DNA from: UBA8106 sp964569695
GTDB lineage: Bacteria > Acidobacteriota > Vicinamibacteria > Vicinamibacterales > UBA823
Direction: 5' to 3'
NCBI GenBank assembly: GCA_964569695.1
Contig: CAZMUA010000010.1
Location: 55,263 to 119,262, forward strand
DNA: 64,000 nt
Part shown: one piece after another, positions 8,420 through 16,914 of the stretch
Layout: every line of letters starts with the position of its first letter
Numbering within the stretch: position 1 is the stretch's first letter
Notes under the pieces: generated by a model
Database searches by the model: none
Told to the model about the DNA's origin: nothing
The model's input: the letters and a program-made list of their open reading frames with translations, nothing else
Translations under genes and position numbers: made by a program

Positions 8420-10282
8420 TTAACGTGGTAAGAAATTTCTATTAGATCGACCGAACAAAGCAAATACACTAGCCATCACAGCCGGCAAGGTTGTAGCCGC
8501 CAGTACAATTGCAGGCATCAAGAATTGAAGGCGCAGACGGAACAAGGTGCCGGCATTCGCCATCACCAATCCATGTCCGACCGCTGTAACGACAACGAAC
8601 GCCAGGAGGAACCATTCGTCGGGTTGAAATCGCCTAAGCCTTTGCCAATAGGCCAAGGCAAGTGCTGGCAGAAGACAAATGATAAGCAGATTGTCTGGTA
8701 CCGCCAGTGGTTGTAAACCCGCGGTCTTACCCCCAAACAATACTTCCCAGGGAAACGGTGCTAGAAAAGCAATTAGTAACGCCCTCGGCATGAAAGCTAT
8801 TACATCCCAGAGATGGTTAAAGATTCGCTGGGCATCGACCACCGACGAGCCGCCAGTCGAAGTTATGGCCTGCCTGAGATCAGAAATGTGTTCTGGCCAA
8901 GAACGATTAGGCAGGATTCCTACATTTTTGACGATATCTCCGACAACTCCTCCAACGGATTCTTTAGGTTCCAGCCCAATCGCAGGCAATCTCACATCAG
9001 TAAAAGTCGGCGTCTCTGACAGGACAAGACCTTTTGTAGACAGAATAGATTTGAGAGATCGTATTAATTCAGGGTCTTCCTCCAACAATAGGTAATTTTC
9101 AAATGACTGAACTGCAACTTGAAGCTGTCCCTCCTTAAGCAAAGCCAAGCCAAGGTGTCGATATGCAGGTGCATACTCCTGATTCAGTTCAATGGCGCGC
9201 AGGTAGGAGGCCACTGCCTTGCTGTTGTCATCCATGTCCCAATGAAAAAATCGAGACTGCTTGATAACCGTTCCAGCTTCATATGCAAGACCAAGCTTCA
9301 CATGTCCCACTTCAGGATTCCTTGGAGACAACCAGTACAAAAGATTAATATTTGTGTCAGTACCGGCCGACGTGGCACCAAATACGCAAGAAATCAATCC
9401 AAAAGCAAGAATTGTCTGACGCCAGTTCCGCCGCCAGACTGACCGTAGCACTGCAAGGGACATCACCCCTGTCACGGTAACCACAAACAGAGCTCCCATG
9501 TAATTACGGAAGTACGTCACCCCGAACACGGCGACCACTAGAAGCAGCCACCCACCTACATCCGACAATACATTTCTATCTTGTTGAGTAGTTATTGAAT
9601 GTTTTTTCCACAAGTTGACTATGGACAAGAGCGCCAACATCACCAACGCAATCGAAATCATATCTTTTAAGAGTTGTGTGGACCAAAGAATAGAAGACGG
9701 CCAAAAGGCTACTGCGGTAGCGGCGATCAAGGCGCTTCGCCGATCGCTGAGTCTTAAAGTGAGGTTGTAGGCAAGTAGGCCTATCATAGCTCCCGCAAAA
9801 GCATTTACTAGCAGGAAATGCAGCGGCAGTGATCCTAGAACGGCGTAGACTATTGCGATTGGAAGTGAGAGTCCCTTGTAAAGATCGTAATGATTGATTC
9901 CGGCAATAAATACGGAAGGAAAATCGATACCTTGATGCCAGGCATTGATGAGTTTTTCCCCATGATCATGATAACCAATAGCATCCCCACCAAATACCCA
10001 AAAACCAGTTCCCTCATACTGCAAGGATGAAAGTATTGGAAGCTGAAAATATGAAACAGCGAATAAAGAAATAGTGAGACCCGCCCTAACAGTAAATGAC
10101 CCAAGAATGATCATCGTTAAGGTTGAGTCGTTAGCAGCCCACCTGCAAGCTATGACGGCCAGTCCCGCAAGCGTCAGTGTAAAGAAAAACCAAGTCAAGG
10201 CTGGAACCCACCAGGCGCAGATGAGTGTGACAAGAAAGGATGCAGCCGTAAGAGTGATGAGTGAACCCTGGTCAGTTTTCAT
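8420..10282 (-). CDS. Polytopic membrane protein with periplasmic TPR insert, GT-C (GT39-like) fold
   Basis: 620 residues. About ten hydrophobic helices in the first ~320 residues, then a soluble stretch with two TPR-like helix pairs (around NSKAVASYLRAIELNQ and APAYRHLGLALLKEG), a further soluble region, and about four C-terminal membrane segments. An acidic first-loop motif (GGDAIGYHDHGE) and the loop WPSSILWSTQLLKD resemble GT-C enzymes using polyprenyl-phosphate sugars. The ATG at 10282 overlaps the upstream stop as ATGA; the longer frame to 10315 would overlap more. It is a clear paralog of the protein at 28789-30828 (same loop: WPSTFLWSTQMLKD). Function, whether glycosyltransferase, polymerase or other, is not established. 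Confidence 0.72.
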   Translation of the reverse strand: MKTDQGSLITLTAASFLVTLICAWWVPALTWFFFTLTLAGLAVIACRWAANDSTLTMIILGSFTVRAGLTISLFAVSYFQLPILSSLQYEGTGFWVFGGDAIGYHDHGEKLINAWHQGIDFPSVFIAGINHYDLYKGLSLPIAIVYAVLGSLPLHFLLVNAFAGAMIGLLAYNLTLRLSDRRSALIAATAVAFWPSSILWSTQLLKDMISIALVMLALLSIVNLWKKHSITTQQDRNVLSDVGGWLLLVVAVFGVTYFRNYMGALFVVTVTGVMSLAVLRSVWRRNWRQTILAFGLISCVFGATSAGTDTNINLLYWLSPRNPEVGHVKLGLAYEAGTVIKQSRFFHWDMDDNSKAVASYLRAIELNQEYAPAYRHLGLALLKEGQLQVAVQSFENYLLLEEDPELIRSLKSILSTKGLVLSETPTFTDVRLPAIGLEPKESVGGVVGDIVKNVGILPNRSWPEHISDLRQAITSTGGSSVVDAQRIFNHLWDVIAFMPRALLIAFLAPFPWEVLFGGKTAGLQPLAVPDNLLIICLLPALALAYWQRLRRFQPDEWFLLAFVVVTAVGHGLVMANAGTLFRLRLQFLMPAIVLAATTLPAVMASVFALFGRSNRNFLPR

Positions 10283-11364
10283 AGGTCCCTTGGACGAATA
10301 CCACGTCCACGCCATCCATAAAAACCGGTTGCGGTAACATGAACGTCGACAAATCCAGCTGTCTGCATCAATTCTTCAGTTCCAGATTTGGAATAATAAA
10401 ATCTGATAGGTGCCGCTAAGCGATCGAACCAATCGGCGTACAACACCTGAAAAGGATACTGGTGGTACAGTTTGATACGTGCTGGAGTCAGTCGTTCCAC
10501 GATAGCTTTTAAACCAGGCACCTGGCGAAGCACATGATAGGGCAGAACAAATCCATATCTATCAACGACTGCACCAACAAACGATAATGCTTTGACAATC
10601 CCGGGTGGCATTTTTGAGGTCATCACACGGACACCTTCAAGCACGGCATTGGTAAACCGCCGAGCACTGCTATACACCCAAATAAACCCTGTACCTCCAG
10701 GCTTAATGAGTGGAAGTAATCCTTGCAGGCCGCTGCTTGGATCGGGTAAATGATGAAGGACACCAACACTGTAGGCAAAGTCGAACGTTGAGGGTTGAAA
10801 CGGCATCGCATAAATGTCGGCCTGCACCAAATGCACGTTCGGTAAATGCTTGGTGTTCGCGTAGGTCGATTCAATTGCAGAACTAAAATCAACACCTACC
10901 ATAGTTGTTCCACAGGAAGCAGCATGGTAGATGTGTCGACCAAAGCCACACCCGACATCCAAGCCGAGTTTACCTTCGAAAAATTCTGGAGTTGCCGGGT
11001 AGAGATAATTCCAAAAATTCTCTTTAAAATCTGTCGCCATTTCAGAAAAAGTCGTCCACTGATAACCGAAGCTACGCTTAGTTTCAGCCTGCATGCGTTC
11101 AAATCGCCCTGTTGGTATCTCTGTCTCTTCTGAGATGTCATTCAGCAAACTACGATAGCGTTCAACGAATGCTGGAAATTGCGAGTACGCGCCCTCAAGA
11201 ACACGAGGTATGGAATCAACAATGGGATAGCTGGCTCCACAGCCGCAGCGCAACACACCATCTGTGATTTCGTCTCCACCAGTCGTCGTCTCAACAAACG
11301 TCGTCAGCTCCAAGTGCGCCCAACAGCGTGGGCATCGAAGTAACTCCACAAATTCTTGCTTCAT
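10279..11364 (-). CDS. SAM-dependent methyltransferase with N-terminal Trm112-like zinc ribbon
   Basis: 361 residues. Zinc-ribbon cysteines at 11, 14, 40 and 42 and the YPIVDSIPRVLEG segment start the protein; the class I methyltransferase motif GLDVGCGFGRHIY is near 134-146 and SVGVLHHLPDPSSG near 200. It has the same architecture as the gene at 7327-8361, so the two are probably duplicates. It is coupled to the TPR membrane protein by an ATGA stop/start overlap and lies 10 bases from a GT2 gene upstream, suggesting both act on the same glycan intermediate. Substrate not identifiable. Confidence 0.78.
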   Translation of the reverse strand: MKQEFVELLRCPRCWAHLELTTFVETTTGGDEITDGVLRCGCGASYPIVDSIPRVLEGAYSQFPAFVERYRSLLNDISEETEIPTGRFERMQAETKRSFGYQWTTFSEMATDFKENFWNYLYPATPEFFEGKLGLDVGCGFGRHIYHAASCGTTMVGVDFSSAIESTYANTKHLPNVHLVQADIYAMPFQPSTFDFAYSVGVLHHLPDPSSGLQGLLPLIKPGGTGFIWVYSSARRFTNAVLEGVRVMTSKMPPGIVKALSFVGAVVDRYGFVLPYHVLRQVPGLKAIVERLTPARIKLYHQYPFQVLYADWFDRLAAPIRFYYSKSGTEELMQTAGFVDVHVTATGFYGWRGRGIRPRDL

Positions 11365-11374
11365 ATCTTTAATC

Positions 11375-12439
11375 CTACCGAAGTCCTAACATTATTCTCA
11401 TAGATGCGTAATGCCGAGTAATCCACCCAAGTGGCCAGGTAAACCCTGACCACAAGAAAGCCTTGAGTAACAACCGCGCCACAGCCTGGTCAAGACCAGC
11501 CTGATACTCTTGCATCCGATCCAACACCTGCTCAAATTCGCTCTCACTCAAACGATACGGTAAAATTTCGAACAAAGTTGGAGATGCCGAACGATCCTGC
11601 CGACGCTTAAAATGCAAGCCTACCTCGTAAGCTAGTGCCCAAAAGATGTACCGTCTGGCCAAACGTTTCCAGTGTTCAGTGCGACGGCGCTCAGTCGGCC
11701 ATCGCCTCGCGTAGCCATCACAGTATGTCGTAATCACCTTGTCATAATCGCCAACCAATGAAGCAATCGTTCGAACACTTTGTGCATTCGGTTCCTGACG
11801 CCACGCCCACAATCGACGTTTAAGGTGGCCAACGGAGGTTCGTTCAGCAACGCGAAACCAAACTTCAAAGTCGCCAAATCCAAGTGGACCTTGCTCATCA
11901 AAACGAGTGTCAGCAAGTGCTGACCGGCGAATCATCGCGCCAGGTACGCCAATCGATGATCGACCAGATCGGATCGTCTGTTCGATAAACGTTAACCCTG
12001 GAGTAATTTCAGGCACCTGGTAATCACGATGTCCCAGTACGACACCTTCCTGATCGATAACATCCCAATCGGAACAAACCACGCCAACCTCAGGATGTTC
12101 CATCATAAACGTTACATAATCAGGAGTAATGGTCGACACGCGGGTATCATGATCATGTACGAAACAGATGAACTCACCTCGACAGACATCCAACAAACAA
12201 TTGTGGTTTTGGTACAATCCGATACCTTGCGGGTGTCTGATGTATTGAATCCGAGGGTCAGCCTTAGCACGAGCCCGACAAATTTCTTCAGTGTTATCTG
12301 TTGAACCATTGTCACTAATAATAATTTCGACCGGTTCATAATCATGCCCACACACATCGTCGAGTGTCTCGCGGAGTGAATCTGCTCGGTTAAAGGTTGG
12401 AATACAGATGGACACTAAAGGATTACTCACTGCTGACAT
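11375..12439 (-). CDS. Glycosyltransferase family 2 protein
   Basis: 354 residues with an N-terminal GT-A domain: VSICIPTFNRADSLRETL, then ISDNGSTDNTE and the DxD-like HDHDT near residue 100. The remaining ~150 residues form a helical C-terminal region with no obvious domain. The ATG at 12439 is preferred over the in-frame ATG at 12460: it has AGGAG nine bases upstream and overlaps the preceding reductase stop by only 13 bases. It probably transfers a nucleotide sugar, perhaps one made by the CDP-sugar cassette next to it, to the lipid-linked unit. Confidence 0.85.
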   Translation of the reverse strand: MSAVSNPLVSICIPTFNRADSLRETLDDVCGHDYEPVEIIISDNGSTDNTEEICRARAKADPRIQYIRHPQGIGLYQNHNCLLDVCRGEFICFVHDHDTRVSTITPDYVTFMMEHPEVGVVCSDWDVIDQEGVVLGHRDYQVPEITPGLTFIEQTIRSGRSSIGVPGAMIRRSALADTRFDEQGPLGFGDFEVWFRVAERTSVGHLKRRLWAWRQEPNAQSVRTIASLVGDYDKVITTYCDGYARRWPTERRRTEHWKRLARRYIFWALAYEVGLHFKRRQDRSASPTLFEILPYRLSESEFEQVLDRMQEYQAGLDQAVARLLLKAFLWSGFTWPLGWITRHYASMRIMLGLR

Positions 12440-13341
12440 CCTGGCGTCTCCTGCGTCCACGTGCTCAAAGTCCTCAGACCTGCATCAATATCGCGAAACA
12501 TATTACCTCCGGCTTCCTGTAATTTCTGACAGTTCAGCCGAACCATTAGTGGTCTTCGCGCTGCCTGGCCCATGGTCTCCGTGAGACGGGGTTCCAGACG
12601 ACTCGAATCGAGTCCAAACTTGACACAAACGCGACGCGCCAAATCCACCCGGCTTACAAACTCAGGACCCGTTGCATGAAAGGTTCCAGTGTGCCCATGC
12701 TTAACAAGCATGCGTGTTGCTTTCGCAAGGTCGTCAGTATAGGTGGGACTACCCCATTGATCAGCAGGGACCGGCCATGTTTGCTGCTGTCCTAGCTGAT
12801 CGACCATACGCAGTATAAAGTTTCGACGTTGTCGGTCTGGACCATACACCCAAGATGTTCGAAGAATGAGATGTCGATCCGGTACGTAACGCCGCAATGC
12901 TAATTCAGCTTTTGACTTCGAGTTAGCATACACATTGAGCGGCGCCATCTCATCATCTTCGCTGTAGACCTCTTGAGTGCCATTGAAGACATGGTCGGTT
13001 GAAAAAAATACGACTAAAGCTCCCGTACGGCTGGCATGTCTAGCAACAAGTTCTGTCCCCGTCACATTTACAGAGTGACAGACTTTCGGCTCAAGCTCAC
13101 AACGATCAACATGACACATAGCTGCAGCTATAAGAATTGTGTTCGCCTGAACATCCTCAAGCAGCCGAATGAGTCCAGTTTCATCAGCGAGATCAACATA
13201 GTGCTGTCCCTGATCCACATGAGAACGGGAAGCTGCTACAACGTTATACTTCGACCCGAATTCTTGACAAAGCGCTAACCCTAACTGGCCTGAAGCACCA
13301 ATTACAAGGATAGGGTCATGCGTTTGTGGAGAAGTTCGCAC
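12427..13341 (-). CDS. RmlD-like NAD(P)-dependent sugar 4-ketoreductase
   Basis: 304-residue extended SDR starting at GTG 13341. Cofactor motif GASGQLG at residues 15-21, STDHVF at 114-119, and catalytic Tyr138/Lys142 (YANSK). The overall pattern matches dTDP-4-dehydrorhamnose reductase relatives, which reduce a 4-keto-6-deoxy sugar nucleotide. It sits directly after the C-methyltransferase, RmlC-like epimerase, RfbG and RfbF genes, so it is the natural last step of the CDP-sugar route. A second RmlD-like gene lies at 47098-47952. CDP-sugar specificity is inferred from position only. Confidence 0.82.
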   Translation of the reverse strand: MRTSPQTHDPILVIGASGQLGLALCQEFGSKYNVVAASRSHVDQGQHYVDLADETGLIRLLEDVQANTILIAAAMCHVDRCELEPKVCHSVNVTGTELVARHASRTGALVVFFSTDHVFNGTQEVYSEDDEMAPLNVYANSKSKAELALRRYVPDRHLILRTSWVYGPDRQRRNFILRMVDQLGQQQTWPVPADQWGSPTYTDDLAKATRMLVKHGHTGTFHATGPEFVSRVDLARRVCVKFGLDSSRLEPRLTETMGQAARRPLMVRLNCQKLQEAGGNMFRDIDAGLRTLSTWTQETPGCQQ

Positions 13342-13347
13342 TGATAA

Positions 13348-14580
13348 TCAAAGAATGTTTGGTTCGGGTAACGGGATGATGAAGCGCCCTCCGTTATCGG
13401 AGAACGATTGCATTTGACGCATGATCTCCTCGCGGAAGTTCCACGCGAGTATCACCATATGACTGACATCCTGTTGCTGTAGCATCTCGACAGGCATTAC
13501 CGGCAAGTGCGTACCCGGTGTAAAGTGCCCCTGCTTATGAGGGCTCCGATCAAGAACTCCCGTAAGCACACGTGCAACATCTGGACAAAAATTTAGCAAG
13601 GTATTACCTTTAGCTGCCGCACCATATCCAATTAGGGTCGAACCTTCCTGTGAGGCTTCCTGCACGAGAGCTTCAAATTTCGCTCGCCATTCCATGACTG
13701 CTTTTGTAAATCGAGCTAGGCTTTCGGGTGATGAATAACTTTTTATACTCTCTACTTCATTTAGGGCATGGACTCGGTCACTAACCGTTGTGGTGGAGTC
13801 ACGATGTTTGACAAACACTAATACTGAACCGCCGTGCAAACCAATACGCTCAATATCTACAATCCGGAGATCGTGCCGATTGCAGAGCTCACTCAGGGAA
13901 CCCAACGAAAAATATGACAGATGCTCATGATAAATGGTGTCAAATTCTACGTTGTCAACCAGGTCACCCCAGTACGGCACTTCGATTACGAAGACCCCTT
14001 CCTCCGCCAGTACCTCTTGAATTCCATTCAAAAAATCATGAACGTCATCTACGTGAGCAAATACGTGCCTGGCAAGAATCGCCGGGACTCGACCATGGCT
14101 TTCCGCCAAATCTTGTGCAGTCTTGGCATTAAAGAATTCTGCAACAGTGTTGACGCCGTTCTCGTTTGCAACTGCTGCGATGTTTCTAGCAGGCTCAACC
14201 CCTAGTACGCGCATGCCGAGTTTCTGAAACTCCCGCAATGCCGTCCCATCGTTACTCGCAACCTCGAGCACGAGATCGTTCGCGCCAAGACCACAACGCT
14301 CCATCAACATATTCGCAAGGGCTTGCACGTGCACACGAACAGCTTCGGATGTTGACGACACGTAGATGTAGTTTCTGTAGAGTTGTTCAGCAGGCACTAC
14401 GTAATTCAACTGAGCCAACCCGCACGATTCACAAGCACTCACAGCCAAGGGAAACGACTTTTCATTTTGGCATGCAGTTTTTGACGAAAGAAATGCGTTA
14501 GCTAACGGCATCATCCCCAAATCAAGAAAAGGTTTGGGCAGTGCATGCTTGCAAACGCGGCAGTGTGTGTGGTCAGACAT
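13348..14580 (-). CDS. Sugar C-methyltransferase (TylC3/NovU/CloU-type, three-domain)
   Basis: 410 residues, standard length for the family. N-terminal zinc-binding domain with Cys7, Cys10, Cys50 and Cys53, central SAM domain with LEVASNDGTAL near 104-114, the characteristic EHLSYFSLGSL near 217-227, and a C-terminal Rossmann-like domain with IGYGAAAKGNTLLNF near 318-332. These enzymes methylate a carbon (usually C3, some C5) of keto-deoxysugar nucleotides such as TDP-4-keto sugars. Here it sits between the RfbF/RfbG/epimerase genes and a 4-ketoreductase, so the substrate is probably CDP-4-keto-6-deoxyhexose, giving a branched sugar. Confidence 0.87.
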   Translation of the reverse strand: MSDHTHCRVCKHALPKPFLDLGMMPLANAFLSSKTACQNEKSFPLAVSACESCGLAQLNYVVPAEQLYRNYIYVSSTSEAVRVHVQALANMLMERCGLGANDLVLEVASNDGTALREFQKLGMRVLGVEPARNIAAVANENGVNTVAEFFNAKTAQDLAESHGRVPAILARHVFAHVDDVHDFLNGIQEVLAEEGVFVIEVPYWGDLVDNVEFDTIYHEHLSYFSLGSLSELCNRHDLRIVDIERIGLHGGSVLVFVKHRDSTTTVSDRVHALNEVESIKSYSSPESLARFTKAVMEWRAKFEALVQEASQEGSTLIGYGAAAKGNTLLNFCPDVARVLTGVLDRSPHKQGHFTPGTHLPVMPVEMLQQQDVSHMVILAWNFREEIMRQMQSFSDNGGRFIIPLPEPNIL

Positions 14581-14607
14581 GTATAACTCAGATCAAGTCA
14601 AACGTAA

Positions 14608-15075
14608 TCATCCATGTTGGAGACGCCAATCGTATGGAATAGTTGGCGTAAATGGATCAATTCTGGTTATTTCATTTGGATCGTGGGGAATGTCGGCACA
14701 ATTCGCGACTAGAGCTCGTTGCCCACCAACAGCGGTAAAGCCATTGACTACCCCTGGAGGCACACGAACGAGTTGATAGTTAACCTGACCGAATACGATT
14801 TCCTGTATACGTTGGTACGTTGGTGACGATTTTCGCTGATCGTATAAGACCAACTTGATGCTGCCATCAACCACAGCGTAGTTAATTGTCATCCTAGAAT
14901 GAAGATGCCATCCCTTAATCACGCCAGGATAAACCACTGAAAAGTAAATCTCGCCAAACTCCGTAAAATGCGGGTCGTCATTACGCAGCATATGCATAAC
15001 CATTCCACGCTCATCGGGAATCCGACGCAATGGCACCATTTGTACACCGTCCAGCACTACAACCTCGTCATCCAC
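14608..15075 (-). CDS. RmlC-like cupin: sugar-nucleotide 3,5-epimerase family
   Basis: 155 residues, GTG start at 15075. Cupin fold with the segment VIKGWHLHSRMTINYAVVDG (residues about 52-71), carrying the histidine and the pattern of dTDP-4-dehydrorhamnose 3,5-epimerase relatives, followed by RVPPGVVNGFTAVGG. The protein is shorter than RmlC proper (~180), like single-centre epimerases in branched-sugar pathways. It lies between RfbG and the C-methyltransferase, consistent with epimerising the keto sugar before or after methylation. Whether it inverts C3, C5 or both is not visible. Confidence 0.78.
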   Translation of the reverse strand: MDDEVVVLDGVQMVPLRRIPDERGMVMHMLRNDDPHFTEFGEIYFSVVYPGVIKGWHLHSRMTINYAVVDGSIKLVLYDQRKSSPTYQRIQEIVFGQVNYQLVRVPPGVVNGFTAVGGQRALVANCADIPHDPNEITRIDPFTPTIPYDWRLQHG

Positions 15076-15104
15076 TAATATTGACCTCGCTGTCTCTTGC
15101 TACC

Positions 15105-16094
15105 CTATTTCTGATCAAGATCAGTTAACCAACTACGATACCAACTGATTGTCTCACGCAGACCTTCCTCAAGGGAATATCGTGCGGACCACCCTAGCGT
15201 TTGACGCGCACGCTCAGCGCTTAAATACTGATGCGGAATTTCGTTTGTCGCCTGATTCTTTATTAGTGGTTCCAAATCCTCACGTTCCATCAATTTTGAA
15301 ATAAGTTGCGCAATCTCCAGAACTGTAATCGGCTGTTCATTACTAAAGTTGAAAGCTTCACCTCGAAGTTCACCAGCTAGTAATTTCTCTGCCAACATGA
15401 CATATGCAAGGACACCATCTTGGATGTAAAAATAATCACGTTTAAGTGTACCGTCACTTCTGATGATTGGTTGTTTCCCATCCAGCAGAGATCGAATTGT
15501 TCCAGGCACAATCCTATTAAAGTTTAGGTCGCCACCTCCATAAAAATTACCACAACGTGTAATTGCGATCGGAACACCGTAGCTATGCCAGTACGACTGT
15601 GCGATTAAATCAACGCAACTCTTAGAAACATCGTAAGGATGCCTGCCAACGAGTGGTGCCTCTTCACGATACGGAAGGTCAGCTTGTTCACCGTAAGCCT
15701 TATCACTCGAAGCTATGACCACCGCCGAGACCTTGGGTGTGTTACGAACCGCCTCAAGTAAGTTCCAAGTGCCTTCGATGTTGGTTGTAAACGTTGATAG
15801 TGCGTGCGTATTAGCAACACCCACGATTGCTTGAGCGGCAAGATGAAACACTACCTCAATTTCATATTCATTTAGAATTCTTTGGAGAAGTGCATGATCT
15901 TCAACTTCACCGCGTACAGTGGTAACCCGCTTGTCAAGATTAAGTCGATCAAAATTCGACATCGGCACCGAATCGCGCACTAAGCCCACCACATCCGCCT
16001 GCTGTCGATCCAGCCAGTCAGTTAACCAGGCACCCAGTAAGCCCGTACATCCGGTGACAAACACTCTTCGACGATGCCATGCTTCATTATTCAT
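15105..16094 (-). CDS. rfbG: CDP-glucose 4,6-dehydratase
   Basis: 329-residue extended SDR. TGCTGLLG at residues 14-21, SSDKAYG at 129-135 with the Asp-Lys pair expected of CDP-glucose 4,6-dehydratases, and Tyr154/Lys158 (YDVSK). It turns CDP-glucose into CDP-4-keto-6-deoxyglucose. The ATG at 16094 is chosen because it follows the rfbF stop by seven bases with GGGAG upstream; the in-frame ATG at 16136 lies inside rfbF. Direct adjacency to rfbF confirms the pathway. A shorter relative with a changed catalytic pair is at 42171-43145. Confidence 0.9.
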   Translation of the reverse strand: MNNEAWHRRRVFVTGCTGLLGAWLTDWLDRQQADVVGLVRDSVPMSNFDRLNLDKRVTTVRGEVEDHALLQRILNEYEIEVVFHLAAQAIVGVANTHALSTFTTNIEGTWNLLEAVRNTPKVSAVVIASSDKAYGEQADLPYREEAPLVGRHPYDVSKSCVDLIAQSYWHSYGVPIAITRCGNFYGGGDLNFNRIVPGTIRSLLDGKQPIIRSDGTLKRDYFYIQDGVLAYVMLAEKLLAGELRGEAFNFSNEQPITVLEIAQLISKLMEREDLEPLIKNQATNEIPHQYLSAERARQTLGWSARYSLEEGLRETISWYRSWLTDLDQK

Positions 16095-16101
16095 AACTTC
16101 A

Positions 16102-16914
16102 CTACTCCCAAATTTTCCAGGGGGCCTTTCCATCACTCCAATATCCTTGAAGTAACTTTAGTTCCCGATAGGTATCCATCGGCTGCCAAAATCCCGTGTG
16201 TAAATAAACCATCAGTTCGCCATCTTTCGCGAGCTGCTGCAATGGATCTTGCTCAAGCACAAGCTCGTCACGAGTCTCCAAGTATTTTTCAAAGAAAGAC
16301 CTGTTAAACACGAAGAAGCCTCCATTAATAATTCCGTCGGTTACCTGTGGCTTCTCATTAAACTGTTGGACTTCACCCTTCGTCCCGAGGCTAATTTCAC
16401 CAAACCGTCCCGGTGGATGCACTCCCGTTACCGTTCCAATGCGCCCATGAGAAAGATGGAATCGAAGGAGCGCTTGGATGTCAATATCAGCAAGTCCATC
16501 ACCATACGTCAGACAAAAAATGTCATTGTCTACATAACGTGCAGCTCGCGCAACTCTGGCTCCGGTCTGAGCGCGATCGCCCGTCTCAACCAGAGTCACC
16601 CCCCAGTTCTCTTCGCTGTTCGATCCGTGGTACCGCACCTTATCTGGCTGGTTCAACTGCAACGTGATATCAGAATTAAGAGACTTATAGTTGAGAAAAT
16701 AATCCTTGATGACAGAACCTTTGTATCCCAAACATAAGATAAATTCGTCCAATCCATGTGACGCGTAATACTTCATGAGATGCCAGAGAATTGGTCGACC
16801 GCCAATCTCCACCATAGGTTTTGGCCTCACCTCGGTTGCCTCATGTAACCGCGTCCCCAAACCACCACACAAAATCATTACTGGAATGTTCAAAATCTTT
16901 TCATCATTAGTCAT
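16102..16914 (-). CDS. rfbF: Glucose-1-phosphate cytidylyltransferase
   Basis: 270 residues, usual ~257-270 for RfbF. N-terminal nucleotidyltransferase signature CGGLGTRLHEATEVRPKPMV near residues 16-35, then WHLMKYYASHGLDEFILCLGYKG and DYFLNY, which are hallmark RfbF segments. It makes CDP-glucose from CTP and glucose 1-phosphate. Its start overlaps the stop of the upstream GT4 gene as ATGA, and rfbG begins seven bases after its stop. First committed enzyme of the CDP-deoxysugar cassette. Confidence 0.93.
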   Translation of the reverse strand: MTNDEKILNIPVMILCGGLGTRLHEATEVRPKPMVEIGGRPILWHLMKYYASHGLDEFILCLGYKGSVIKDYFLNYKSLNSDITLQLNQPDKVRYHGSNSEENWGVTLVETGDRAQTGARVARAARYVDNDIFCLTYGDGLADIDIQALLRFHLSHGRIGTVTGVHPPGRFGEISLGTKGEVQQFNEKPQVTDGIINGGFFVFNRSFFEKYLETRDELVLEQDPLQQLAKDGELMVYLHTGFWQPMDTYRELKLLQGYWSDGKAPWKIWE

